Of a stretch of 27,086 nt of DNA, positions 1 to 6,958 are shown piece after piece. The stretch is taken from assembly GCA_910585725.1 (NCBI GenBank), contig CAJUFA010000035.1, positions 1 through 27,086 on the forward strand. Direction: 5' to 3'. The notes beneath the pieces are model-generated. The model had not been told where the DNA came from and did no database searches. It saw nothing but the letters and a program-made list of their open reading frames with translations. Made by a program: the position numbers and the translations under genes. Each line of letters begins with the position of its first letter. The first letter of the stretch is position 1. This stretch comes from an uncultured Dorea sp. Lineage in GTDB: Bacteria > Bacillota > Clostridia > Lachnospirales > Lachnospiraceae.

Positions 1-279
1 TGCGGGTTTGATAATAGCGGAAGGCCGAGGTTTGCAGAAGAAACCAGAACAGAAAAGGATATCAAATGTTTCAGTCAGGCGCAGGAAGGGATCATAGATT
101 ATTTCCAGAGATATCTTGAATTGCTGCCCGAGGGCATGAGGAAGCAGAGTAAAGAGCTGGATGAAGTGATCCTGGGATTGTTCGCAAATTTAGAGATTCA
201 GGACGATGATTTTTTATCTCTTGTTGTGGAAGACCCTTTTTTTAACAGAATGACGGGAATTAAGGAATTAATTCGGTGA
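1..279 (+). CDS. 3' end of an unrecognised protein (partial)
   Basis: An open frame runs in from the window edge and ends at TGA 277-279, giving 92 residues of a C-terminus. The segment is mainly charged and helical (for example FQRYLELLPEGM, then KELDEVILGLF) and ends MTGIKELIR. It has no transmembrane segment and no metal motif. I do not recognise the family and assign no function. Its frame has no stops across the whole stretch and stops just before a good promoter for the next gene, which supports it being real coding sequence rather than a chance ORF. Confidence 0.6.
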   Translation, partial: CGFDNSGRPRFAEETRTEKDIKCFSQAQEGIIDYFQRYLELLPEGMRKQSKELDEVILGLFANLEIQDDDFLSLVVEDPFFNRMTGIKELIR

Positions 280-295
280 GAATTTATCTTAAAGG

Positions 296-324
296 TTGAC
301 ACGAATCGAATTTTAAAGGATAAT
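296..324 (+). promoter_or_regulatory. Sigma-A-type promoter of the epimerase gene
   Basis: TTGACA at 296-301, a 17-bp spacer, and GATAAT at 319-324. The -35 is a perfect consensus and the spacing is ideal. The start codon is 26 bp beyond the -10, preceded by the strong purine-rich ribosome binding site AGGGGGGAG at 338-345. Confidence 0.75.
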
Positions 325-350
325 ATACCAGAAATATAGGGGGGAGAGAC

Positions 351-1013
351 ATGCAGTTTGAACTTATGGCATCCATGATGTGTGCCGATTATGGTAATTT
401 AGAGAAAGAAGTAAGGAACTTAGAAGAGGGCGGTATCGATTCTTTTCATATAGATATCATGGACGGACGATACGTCCCGAATTTCGCCATGTCTTTGAAC
501 GACATGCGATATATAGCGAAGACGGCGGGGAAACCGCTGGATGTGCATCTGATGATTGAGCACCCCAATAACCGGATTGATCTGTTTCTTAATAATCTGC
601 GCAAGGGAGATACGGTCTATATCCATCCGGAAGCAGAATACCATCCGTCGACTACGCTGCAGAGCATTATCAATGCCGGGATGGTTCCCGGAATCGCCAT
701 CAACCCGGGCACCTCTGTGGAGACGGTAATGGAGATGCTGCGTATCGTGAAGAAGGTTCTCGTGATGTCAGTGAATCCCGGCAATGCAGGACAGATGTAC
801 CTGCCTTATGTAGGGAAGAAGATTACGAAGCTTCTGTCTATGAAAGAGGATATGGACTTTGAGATCTACTGGGACGGAGCCTGCAGCGCGGATAAGATTC
901 TGGAGTATGCGCCGAAGGGCGTGGCGGGATTCGTTCTTGGTACGACGCTGCTGTTTGGAAAAGAACAGGCTTATGGTGAAACTCTGCAGAATATACGAGA
1001 GCTGATCTTTTGA
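351..1013 (+). CDS. Ribulose-phosphate 3-epimerase family protein (AlsE-like)
   Basis: This is a 220-residue single-domain TIM-barrel epimerase, the usual length for the Rpe family, which interconverts ketose phosphates at C3. Visible family motifs in order are SMMCADYGNL near the N-terminus, HIDIMDGRYVPN (catalytic Asp and metal-site His), DVHLMI, YIHPEA, MSVNPGNAGQ and YWDGACS (second catalytic Asp). The HPEA and INPGT variants and the WDGAC form of the usual VDGG loop resemble the D-allulose-6-phosphate 3-epimerase (AlsE) branch more than housekeeping Rpe, so the substrate may be another ketohexose or ketopentose phosphate. It has its own promoter and no sugar-pathway partner is adjacent. 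The family is sure; the exact substrate is not. Confidence 0.85.
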   Translation: MQFELMASMMCADYGNLEKEVRNLEEGGIDSFHIDIMDGRYVPNFAMSLNDMRYIAKTAGKPLDVHLMIEHPNNRIDLFLNNLRKGDTVYIHPEAEYHPSTTLQSIINAGMVPGIAINPGTSVETVMEMLRIVKKVLVMSVNPGNAGQMYLPYVGKKITKLLSMKEDMDFEIYWDGACSADKILEYAPKGVAGFVLGTTLLFGKEQAYGETLQNIRELIF

Positions 1014-1036
1014 TAAAAAAGAAAGGTGGAGAAAAT

Positions 1037-1080
1037 CTGTCTGCGGATGTAAGCCTGCGAGTATAAGCAGACGGTATAAT
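1037..1080 (+). promoter_or_regulatory. Inverted repeat and possible -10 upstream of the SOD gene
   Basis: CTGTCTGC at 1037-1044 pairs with GCAGACGG at 1067-1074 (8 bp, one G-U if RNA), directly followed by TATAAT at 1075-1080. There is no convincing -35 at the correct spacing and no T-run, so this may be an operator overlapping a weak promoter or simply a structured spacer after the epimerase gene. Confidence 0.3.
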
Positions 1081-1124
1081 TGCGCTCCGGACCGCATAGG
1101 ATAGTGCGAGGAGTGTGATGATGC

Positions 1125-1604
1125 ATGATAGATATCAAGAAAAAACCTACTGCTTATGCAGTGGTCAAGGGAAATAAGAATTATCCGGATATTGAAGGGA
1201 AAGTTGATTTTTACGAAGCATATGGAGGAACGGTCGTCGTGGCGTTTGTCAGGGGATTGCCGAAAGGAGCCGAAGGAGGCGGGCTGGGCTTCCATGGTTT
1301 CCATATCCATGCAGGCGGTGCATGTACAAAAGATGGGCAGGGAGAGTTTTCTTCTGCGGGAGGACATTATAACCCGAAGAATACCGCACATCCGGCTCAT
1401 GCCGGAGATCTGCCGCCGTTGTTGAATAATTCAGGAGCCGCATGGATGGCGGTGTATACAGGGCGTTTCTATCCGGAAGACGTTATTGGGCGTACGGTTA
1501 TCATACACGGGGGAGCGGATGATTTTCATACCCAGCCGTCGGGAGACGCAGGCGAGATGATTGCCTGTGGAGAGATTATAGCGCAAGATCCGGAGATACG
1601 CTGA
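1125..1604 (+). CDS. sodC: Cu/Zn superoxide dismutase-like protein, no signal peptide
   Basis: A 159-residue Cu/Zn SOD-fold protein. The metal ligands are all visible: His60 and His62 in GFHIH, bridging His81 in AGGHYNP, His89, His92 and Asp95 in HPAHAGDLPPLL, and His128 in VIIH. Cys67 and Cys148 can form the conserved disulfide. The family dismutates superoxide to oxygen and peroxide. Two features are odd. There is no signal peptide or lipobox, so the protein should be cytosolic, unlike most bacterial SodC. The position of the active-site arginine (human SOD1 Arg143) is Met145 in GDAGEMIACG. The start at 1125 follows GCGAGGAG at 1106-1113. The stop lies only 3 bp from the convergent stop of the response regulator gene. 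The family call is firm; full activity is uncertain. Confidence 0.9.
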   Translation: MIDIKKKPTAYAVVKGNKNYPDIEGKVDFYEAYGGTVVVAFVRGLPKGAEGGGLGFHGFHIHAGGACTKDGQGEFSSAGGHYNPKNTAHPAHAGDLPPLLNNSGAAWMAVYTGRFYPEDVIGRTVIIHGGADDFHTQPSGDAGEMIACGEIIAQDPEIR

Positions 1605-1607
1605 TGA

Positions 1608-2327
1608 TCAGGGCAGCTCGTTCTCATCCTCGCGCATCCGGTATCCTACGCTGATTTCTGTAAAAAGAAACTGCGGCTTCGAAGGGTTTTGTTCGATTTT
1701 TCTTCGGATATTTGCCATATTCACACGGAGGATTCGATTATTGTCTCCGGTAAATGGTCCCCACACGTTGGACATGATGGCGGAGTATGTCATAACTTTG
1801 CCGGAATTTCTGGCAAGGAAAGCGACAATTTTGTATTCTACCTGTGTCAAATGGATCTTTTCACCATTCAGTGTGAGCATTCGTTTATCGAAATCCAGCA
1901 GGAGACCCTGGCACTGGTATGGTCTGATATAGAGAGTGGAATGGGAATCCATTCGGTTGCTGTGCCGTAAGGATGCGCGGATTCTGGCCAGCAGTTCCGG
2001 AGTACCGAAAGGTTTGGTGATGTAATCATCTGCGCCAAGATCCAGAGCGGTTACTTTATCCCGTTCGTCTGTCCGCGCGGAGATAACGATGATAGGGCTG
2101 CTCGTCCATTCACGTACGGAGGTGATGACGTCATTTCCGTCGATATCAGGCAGACCAAGATCCAGAAGGATGATATCCGGGCACTGGGAGCTTATGAGGG
2201 ATAGTCCGGCTTTGCCGGAAATAGCAGTGATAACCCGGTAGTCATTTGATTTTAAAGCCTTTGACATAAAGTCAGAGATATTTTTTTCATCTTCGATAAT
2301 TAATATGGTATAAGTTGAAGTTGTCAT
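1608..2327 (-). CDS. kdpE: KdpE-like OmpR-family response regulator
   Basis: 239 residues. The N-terminal receiver domain (about 7-120) shows the acidic pair Glu12-Asp13, the phospho-acceptor Asp56 in IILLDLGLPD and the KPF lysine motif. The C-terminal winged-helix DNA-binding domain (about 135-235) has the OmpR/PhoB pattern HLTQVEYKIVAFLARN and RVNMANIRRKIE. Overall it matches KdpE, which controls potassium transport genes in response to KdpD. It lies 20 bp downstream of the partner kinase on the same strand and should be co-transcribed with it. No kdpFABC or other potassium transporter is in the window, so its targets may be elsewhere or different. It ends tail-to-tail with the SOD gene. 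Confidence 0.88.
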   Translation of the reverse strand: MTTSTYTILIIEDEKNISDFMSKALKSNDYRVITAISGKAGLSLISSQCPDIILLDLGLPDIDGNDVITSVREWTSSPIIVISARTDERDKVTALDLGADDYITKPFGTPELLARIRASLRHSNRMDSHSTLYIRPYQCQGLLLDFDKRMLTLNGEKIHLTQVEYKIVAFLARNSGKVMTYSAIMSNVWGPFTGDNNRILRVNMANIRRKIEQNPSKPQFLFTEISVGYRMREDENELP

Positions 2328-2347
2328 AAATTCTTCTCCTTTATCAG

Positions 2348-3400
2348 TTATGTTTTGGGAAGAGAAAAAGCAAATTCCGCGCCGCTTTCATGATTGTGTG
2401 CGGTAATCGTTCCGCCGTGTGCCTGTATGATTGTGCGGCAGATAGAAAGTCCGATTCCCCTGCCCCGTCGGGTATCAGAGGAAGAAGAACTGTCATACTG
2501 CCCGCTGAAAATATCCGGTAGCGCGGCCTCGGGAATTCCTTTCCCATGATCGATGACATGGAATGTGACCGAAGATACGTCGTTCGTAATGACCAGTTCC
2601 GCCGGTCTGGGGCTCTCGGAGTGAACCAGGGCGTTTTCGAGAAGATTGATCAGGACCTGTTCGATCAGCAAAAAATCCATAGGGATCATCAATATATCAT
2701 CAGGTGCGGAGACATTGACGCAAGCGCCCGGCAGCCGTTTTTCCAGTCTGTCGATTGCCTCGGAAACAACCTCTTCTACAAGCTCCGGTTCTTTGGAAAC
2801 TTCGTGTCTGTCGCCCTGGATTCTTGTGACGGACAGGAGATTTTCTACCATATTCAGAAGCCAGTTTGCGTCTTCATTGATTGTGGTAATCAACTCGAGT
2901 TTCTCATTGGAATCGAGCGCGCCGTGATTCTCGATATAAGAGGCGGAGGAACCGATGATACTGGTCAGAGGAGTACGAAGGTCATGAGAGATTGCACGCA
3001 GAAGATTTGCGCGGATTCGCTCCTTTTCTGCTTCGTTAAGTTTTCGCTCACGTTCTGCAATGATCTCGTCCTGCCTGGTGAGTTTGGTAGTCATGGCGCT
3101 GGTTGTGACAGCGATGATCAGCATGCAGACAAATGTAAAAGGGTATCCGCTCAAGGCAAAGTTGATCTCAAAGAACGGATAAGTAAAGCAGGCGTTGATG
3201 AAGCTTACACAGAACAGAGAGGAAAAGATACCGTATAGATATCCGGTCGTTCCTTTGGAGATCAGTATCAACGCAAGGATATAGATGAGCGCGATATTGG
3301 CGGTATTGTCCTTCACAAAATGGAAGAATAAGAATGCCAGGCCGGTCGCGATCAGAAGTATTGTAAATGTATATAAAATGTTGCCAAGCATCTTCTTCAT
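2348..3400 (-). CDS. KdpD-like sensor histidine kinase lacking the N-terminal KdpD/Usp domains
   Basis: 350 residues. About residues 7-105 are a cluster of hydrophobic helices of the DUF4118/KdpD membrane type. A charged coiled linker (about 108-130) leads to the dimerisation/phospho-acceptor helix with His139 in AISHDLRTPLT, and a HATPase domain with the N-box LLENALVHS, DHGKGIP and the glycine-rich GRGIGLSICR. Full KdpD proteins are near 900 residues because of the cytoplasmic KdpD and universal-stress domains; these are absent here. The preceding 120 bp contain no remnant of them, so this appears to be a naturally short form rather than a fresh truncation. It phosphorylates the adjacent regulator. 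The ribosome binding site is AGAGAAAGGT upstream of ATG 3400. Confidence 0.85.
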   Translation of the reverse strand: MKKMLGNILYTFTILLIATGLAFLFFHFVKDNTANIALIYILALILISKGTTGYLYGIFSSLFCVSFINACFTYPFFEINFALSGYPFTFVCMLIIAVTTSAMTTKLTRQDEIIAERERKLNEAEKERIRANLLRAISHDLRTPLTSIIGSSASYIENHGALDSNEKLELITTINEDANWLLNMVENLLSVTRIQGDRHEVSKEPELVEEVVSEAIDRLEKRLPGACVNVSAPDDILMIPMDFLLIEQVLINLLENALVHSESPRPAELVITNDVSSVTFHVIDHGKGIPEAALPDIFSGQYDSSSSSDTRRGRGIGLSICRTIIQAHGGTITAHNHESGAEFAFSLPKT

Positions 3401-3413
3401 ATAAATAAAATTT

Positions 3414-3463
3414 ACCTTTCTCTCAATATATCATTAGTATACCACCAATGAGGGAGAGAAGGT
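3414..3463. promoter_or_regulatory. Long inverted repeat covering the kinase ribosome binding site
   Basis: ACCTTTCTCTC (3414-3424) and GAGAGAAGGT (3454-3463) are inverted copies with one bulged base. An inner imperfect pair is CATTAGT/ACCAATG. On the minus strand the first arm is the kinase ribosome binding site, so a transcript starting upstream of 3463 could hide it. A possible minus-strand -10, TATACT (3441-3436), lies inside the repeat and would leave the outer arm untranscribed. The role is therefore unclear. Confidence 0.3.
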
Positions 3464-3537
3464 AGTATTTTCTTTTGTGCATGGCTGAACGGTAAAGACA
3501 TATACTGTAGTAAAGACGTATGTCTGAGGTTATGTAT

Positions 3538-4305
3538 ATGAAAGAAACGATCAGAAGATGGAGAAATCAGGGGATATTGGCTCTGATATTGATGATTGCG
3601 CTGATGGGTTCGTATCAATATCTTTCCGGATATACTACAGTTTCCAGCAATGTAAACGGAAAAGAGATGCCGATCTTCTCTGTCGAGACGAAAGAGAAGA
3701 AGGTTGCGCTAACCTTTGAGGCGGCGTGGGGAAACGAAGATATAGCAAGGATTCTGGAGATATTAAAAGAGCAGGGAGTCCTTGCTACATTTTTCCTGAC
3801 AGGGGAATGGGCGGGGAAATATCCGGAAGATGTGAAGGCAATTCAGGAAGAAGGGCATGATATTGGGAACCACAGTGAGAGTCATCGGAGCATGGTGGGA
3901 CTTCAGGAAGAAGAGCAGAAAGAAGAAATCATGAACGCCCATAAGAAGGTTGAGGATTTGACCGGTATCAGGATGAGCCTGTTCCGTATGCCGTATGATA
4001 ACTATGATGATTCTGTGATACGGAATATACAGTCTTGCGGGTATTACCCGATTCAGTGGTCGGTTGACAGTTTTGACTGGAAGGACTACGGCGCCGACAG
4101 TATCGTTGAAGTTGTGATGAATCATGAGAGTCTGGAGAACGGGGCGATCATTCGTCTGCACTGCGGGACGAAATATACGGCAGACGCGCTGGAAGCCTTG
4201 ATTGCAGGACTCAGGGAACGTGGTTATCAGATCGTTCCGGTGTCAAAGTTAATCTATAAGGAAGATTATCATATGAACGTAATGGGCAGGCAGATAAAGG
4301 ATTGA
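3538..4305 (+). CDS. Membrane-anchored CE4 polysaccharide deacetylase (PdaB/NodB type)
   Basis: 255 residues from ATG 3538, chosen because TGAGGT at 3525-3530 sits 7 bp upstream; an in-frame ATG at 3520 has no comparable site. An N-terminal basic stretch and one hydrophobic helix (ILALILMIALMGSYQYL) form a signal anchor, so the catalytic domain should be outside. NodB-homology motifs run in order: LTFEAAWGNED (motif 1), HSESH metal-binding motif, RMPYDNY, WSVDSFDW and IRLHCG. The family removes N- or O-acetyl groups from cell-wall or spore-cortex glycans. Motif 1 is unusual: the normal TFDD or TFDAAW has Glu in place of the catalytic-base Asp. It is a single gene between the KdpDE pair and a small regulator. 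Substrate is unknown. Confidence 0.85.
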   Translation: MKETIRRWRNQGILALILMIALMGSYQYLSGYTTVSSNVNGKEMPIFSVETKEKKVALTFEAAWGNEDIARILEILKEQGVLATFFLTGEWAGKYPEDVKAIQEEGHDIGNHSESHRSMVGLQEEEQKEEIMNAHKKVEDLTGIRMSLFRMPYDNYDDSVIRNIQSCGYYPIQWSVDSFDWKDYGADSIVEVVMNHESLENGAIIRLHCGTKYTADALEALIAGLRERGYQIVPVSKLIYKEDYHMNVMGRQIKD

Positions 4306-4324
4306 TATACAATGACAGACTATA

Positions 4325-4379
4325 TCTTACCGGTGATTTTTACGGCTGAATATTCACCGGACGCAGCGAGTCGGTAAGA
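4325..4379 (+). promoter_or_regulatory. Leader with two mutually exclusive stem-loops
   Basis: TCTTACCG (4325-4332) can pair perfectly with CGGTAAGA (4372-4379), or CCGGTGA (4330-4336) with TCACCGG (4354-4360). The two pairings share 4330-4332 and so compete. The segment lies just upstream of the ribosome binding site and start (4403) of the small ACT-like regulator. It does not match any riboswitch class I know. It may be a cis-regulatory RNA or a protein operator. Confidence 0.4.
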
Positions 4380-4402
4380 GTACAAGAAAGGAAGAAAGAA
4401 GG

Positions 4403-4648
4403 ATGAACAGCAGAGTATCGGTAGTCAGTATCATAATTAAGGACGAGGAAGCGGCGGGAAAAGTGAATGAGCTGCTTCATGAATTCCGTCAATATGTGGT
4501 TGGACGTATGGGAATCCCCTACAGAGAGAAGAGGGTTTCGATCATCAGTGTGGTGATTGACGCCCCCGGAGACGTCGCCAGCTCCCTGTCGGGGAAGCTG
4601 GGGATGTTGGAAGGGGTCAGCGCAAAGACGCTAACGGCGAAGATGTAG
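4403..4648 (+). CDS. TM1266-family putative iron-only hydrogenase system regulator (ACT-like)
   Basis: 81 residues that make one ACT-like ferredoxin-fold domain. The pattern is RVSVVSIIIKDEEAAGKVN, a helix with NELLHEFRQYVVGRMGIPY, then RVSIISVVIDAP and a C-terminal GKLGMLEGVSAKT. This matches the small TM1266 family that is annotated as a putative regulator of [FeFe]-hydrogenase systems because it commonly sits beside hydE/hydF/hydG. No hydrogenase maturation gene is present here, so it is a stand-alone copy. A GGAAGAAAGAAGG ribosome binding tract precedes ATG 4403, and a potentially structured leader precedes that. It ends 5 bp from the convergent pduL. Its ligand and target are unknown. 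Confidence 0.75.
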   Translation: MNSRVSVVSIIIKDEEAAGKVNELLHEFRQYVVGRMGIPYREKRVSIISVVIDAPGDVASSLSGKLGMLEGVSAKTLTAKM

Positions 4649-4653
4649 AGAAT

Positions 4654-5298
4654 TTAGAACCGATTGATGCCATTCTGCAGTTCTTCCGCCCATTTCTGCA
4701 GATTATAGGTTCTTCCGCCGAAGAGCTTAAGAAGGGCGCCGGTGGGATTGTTCTCATTGGCGAAAGCATTTGCTTCATCCGTGTCCACATGCATGGCGAG
4801 GGCGAAGTTCGGGTGGACGCGCACCACTACATCGGCGAATATCAGGGAACGTTCAAAACTTTCCATAATAACGAATACTTCATCGTTGTCTTTGACGTTC
4901 AGTTGGATCGCCTGTACCGGAGTCATATGGATGTGCCTTTTGGCGACGATAACGCCGTGATCCAGTTCGATACTTCCCTCGGGTCCTTCTAATATACAGC
5001 CGGGCGTATCTTTAGTGTCTCCGGACTGCCGGATGATGCCGGGGATTCCAAGCTTACGGGAATCTGTCATGGAGATCTCAACTTGCGTCTCATTACGGAA
5101 AGGGCCGAGCACGGCAACATTTTCAAAAGAGCTTTTCGGTCCCCTGACAGCAAGACGTTCCTCGCAGACGTACTGTCCGGGCTGGCTTAATTCGGCTTTA
5201 AAAGTCAGCTCTTTTCCTTTGCCGAATAAGATATCAAAGTCTTCGCGGCACAGATGGATGTGGCGCGCGCTTGTTTCTATTGGTATTGCAAGACCCAT
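4654..5298 (-). CDS. pduL: PduL-type phosphate acyltransferase
   Basis: 214 residues from ATG 5298. The in-frame ATG at 5304 is only 2 bp beyond the Shine-Dalgarno TGAGGTGAT (5305-5313), whereas 5298 is 8 bp away, so 5298 is preferred. Two PTAC (PF06130-type) halves are visible: the zinc-binding SARHIHLCRED near the N-terminus, and the second metal site AKRHIHMTP with HVDTDEAN towards the C-terminus. PduL interconverts acyl-CoA and acyl-phosphate (acetyl or propanoyl), which with a kinase gives ATP. The N-terminus is short and has no obvious amphipathic encapsulation peptide, and no microcompartment genes are adjacent, so this is probably the cytosolic fermentative form. It lies downstream of the toxin gene on the same strand with a 55-bp gap. 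Confidence 0.9.
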   Translation of the reverse strand: MGLAIPIETSARHIHLCREDFDILFGKGKELTFKAELSQPGQYVCEERLAVRGPKSSFENVAVLGPFRNETQVEISMTDSRKLGIPGIIRQSGDTKDTPGCILEGPEGSIELDHGVIVAKRHIHMTPVQAIQLNVKDNDEVFVIMESFERSLIFADVVVRVHPNFALAMHVDTDEANAFANENNPTGALLKLFGGRTYNLQKWAEELQNGINRF

Positions 5299-5354
5299 AA
5301 TCATATCACCTCATTTGTAAGATAATAAATATTTTTATGTAACATATATTTGGA

Positions 5355-6287
5355 TTAAGCGTTGACGTCAGAGTGCTGGATCCAAGCGGCTTCTCGATGC
5401 ATTGGTAATTTATCAATTTCTTGAATCAGGCTGAAACATGGAAAGTCGTAATATGGCTTTAATATCGTTATATCTTGAACGTCTTCAAATTTTAATTCAT
5501 TTTTATAGTATTCAACAAGCTTATAGACAGGTATTGCGTCAGTTTCGCCTTCATCCCAATATTCAGAATACGTAACTGTTGTACTGGCGGGCGTTTGTTC
5601 TGTGTTGTCTGCAGCGAAGAGATACAGGTATCGGCATCCCAGCAGGGAAGCTATATGAAGTACCTCTTTTACTACAATTTCCCAAAAAACATAAAAACCA
5701 ATAGGAAATACTAATCTTTCTGAAAAAGAATAATCTGCGTTTTTGCAGAAATGTGTAAGTACAATACCTGGGAAAGTCTCCGAAACCTGTTTAACATTAA
5801 CGGGATTCACAGATTTTTCCGGATCTTCCCTTGCAGCCATCTTAATATCTGTTCTGGCGTCAATGAGATTCTGTAATTTTTCTTTATCTATTGCTTCGCC
5901 CTCATACCATGAAAAGACGTCGTCTGTAGTGAAGGTATTATTCCCTTCTAAAATAGCTTTAACGCAGCAGTCGACGATGTCTTTCTCTACAGCGGATAAT
6001 TTGCTGTCGTCCGCACCGATTTCCTTGTATAGAAGCCCGACGCTCAAAGCAAAAAAGAAAACGATGTCTTCGGTTTCAACATCCTTAATCAGGTATACTT
6101 TTGTAATACCCTGTTGATCCTCGTTCCATGCGTTTTCTTTTAAGTAGGATTCAAGACCTGTTCCACTTTTGCAGGAATGAAAAGCTTGAATTTTTGTTAT
6201 ATTTGCCTTGTCAGAGGTTAAAAAATCGACCTTAAATCGAGAGCGTAACAGTTCTCGTTGCTCTTGTATATTAATATTAACCACCAT
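5355..6287 (-). CDS. GNAT-like toxin of a Panacea (PanAT) toxin-antitoxin system
   Basis: 310 residues from ATG 6287. The frame is open 42 codons further upstream, but that part overlaps the antitoxin gene and is basic and low in homology-like features, so I exclude it. The start is 11 bp after the antitoxin stop. The C-terminal third has a GNAT-like acetyltransferase pattern: FPGIVLTHFCKNADY, a central helix, LLGCRYLYLFAADNT, and VEYYKNELKFE before the end. The N-terminal half (DVETEDIVFFFALSVGLLYKEIG) is not a domain I recognise. Position directly behind a Panacea-domain antitoxin gene makes it the effector. GNAT toxins acetylate charged tRNA or other cellular targets; which one is unknown here. 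The sequence appears more AT-rich than its neighbours, consistent with horizontal transfer. Confidence 0.68.
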   Translation of the reverse strand: MVVNINIQEQRELLRSRFKVDFLTSDKANITKIQAFHSCKSGTGLESYLKENAWNEDQQGITKVYLIKDVETEDIVFFFALSVGLLYKEIGADDSKLSAVEKDIVDCCVKAILEGNNTFTTDDVFSWYEGEAIDKEKLQNLIDARTDIKMAAREDPEKSVNPVNVKQVSETFPGIVLTHFCKNADYSFSERLVFPIGFYVFWEIVVKEVLHIASLLGCRYLYLFAADNTEQTPASTTVTYSEYWDEGETDAIPVYKLVEYYKNELKFEDVQDITILKPYYDFPCFSLIQEIDKLPMHREAAWIQHSDVNA

Positions 6288-6298
6288 CCTGTGATAAC

Positions 6299-6751
6299 TT
6301 ATGCATCTTCTCTTCTTAACAGTTCCCGTGCGGCATCCAGACGCATGTCGGCTAATTTTAACGGAACTGAGCCGCGTGCATCGGCGTCCAAACCTTCCCG
6401 CGAATGCTTCCATGAAACTTCCCCGTGAGACAGAGTGCTCAGCTGCCAGGATGATAATTTGTTGTACCGTTGGTAAACAGATCTCGCCAGTTCCTTTGCT
6501 TCGGCAGAGAGATCGTCGGATACATTCTGAAACATCTCGCCGGTACCATATGCATTTCTTACTTCAACCAAAACAGGACCATACATCCAACCTTCGAATT
6601 GGGCGTCAAAAAGGGGAGCTTTTTGATGCATGAGAGACTCTCTCTGGACAAGGTACATCATCTTATGCATTCTCATCTGATCCATATTGATGCCATATTC
6701 TGCTTTATACAGATTATTAAACATTTTTGCAACACTCAACATATTTTCCAT
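6299..6751 (-). CDS. Panacea/SocA-domain antitoxin
   Basis: 150 residues. The pattern VAKMFNNLYKAE, MDQMRMHKMMYLVQRES, LFDAQFEGWMYGPVLVEV and SSWQLSTLSHGEVSWK is that of the Panacea (DUF4065, SocA-like) antitoxin domain, which is known to be paired with many different toxin domains. It is the first gene of a two-gene minus-strand operon with the GNAT-like protein 11 bp downstream, which is the usual antitoxin-first order. The ribosome binding site AAAGGAGA (6767-6760) is about 9 bp from ATG 6751 and the promoter is TTGACA-N17-TACAAT. It is expected to bind and neutralise the toxin directly. It carries no obvious helix-turn-helix of its own. Confidence 0.85.
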   Translation of the reverse strand: MENMLSVAKMFNNLYKAEYGINMDQMRMHKMMYLVQRESLMHQKAPLFDAQFEGWMYGPVLVEVRNAYGTGEMFQNVSDDLSAEAKELARSVYQRYNKLSSWQLSTLSHGEVSWKHSREGLDADARGSVPLKLADMRLDAARELLRREDA

Positions 6752-6782
6752 GGCATGAGTCTCCTTTCTGTTTGGTTATATT

Positions 6783-6811
6783 ATTGTATGTCACTTTAAT
6801 GGAAATGTCAA
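6783..6811 (-). promoter_or_regulatory. Promoter of the PanAT operon
   Basis: On the minus strand TTGACA (6811-6806), a 17-bp spacer and TACAAT (6788-6783). ATGTCA occurs as a direct repeat over this promoter (6788-6793 and 6805-6810), and the longer GGAAATGTCA at 6801-6810 recurs at 6872-6881, so it could be an operator word. Confidence 0.7.
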
Positions 6812-6958
6812 TTGAAATTCTCGCAGCAACGGTTTTTCTTTTTTAATTTAATTGGGTCTTTCTTTTTGCACGGAAATGTCATATAATAAATCCGAATAGC
6901 AAAAGCGGCGGTTTGCCGATCAGTGAACAATGGCGAAGGATATACAGGAGGACATGAT

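Noticed and set aside
6288..6413. Upstream extension of the toxin frame (42 codons)
   Set aside because: It overlaps the antitoxin gene completely and has no ribosome binding site or family-like sequence; it is an antitoxin shadow frame.
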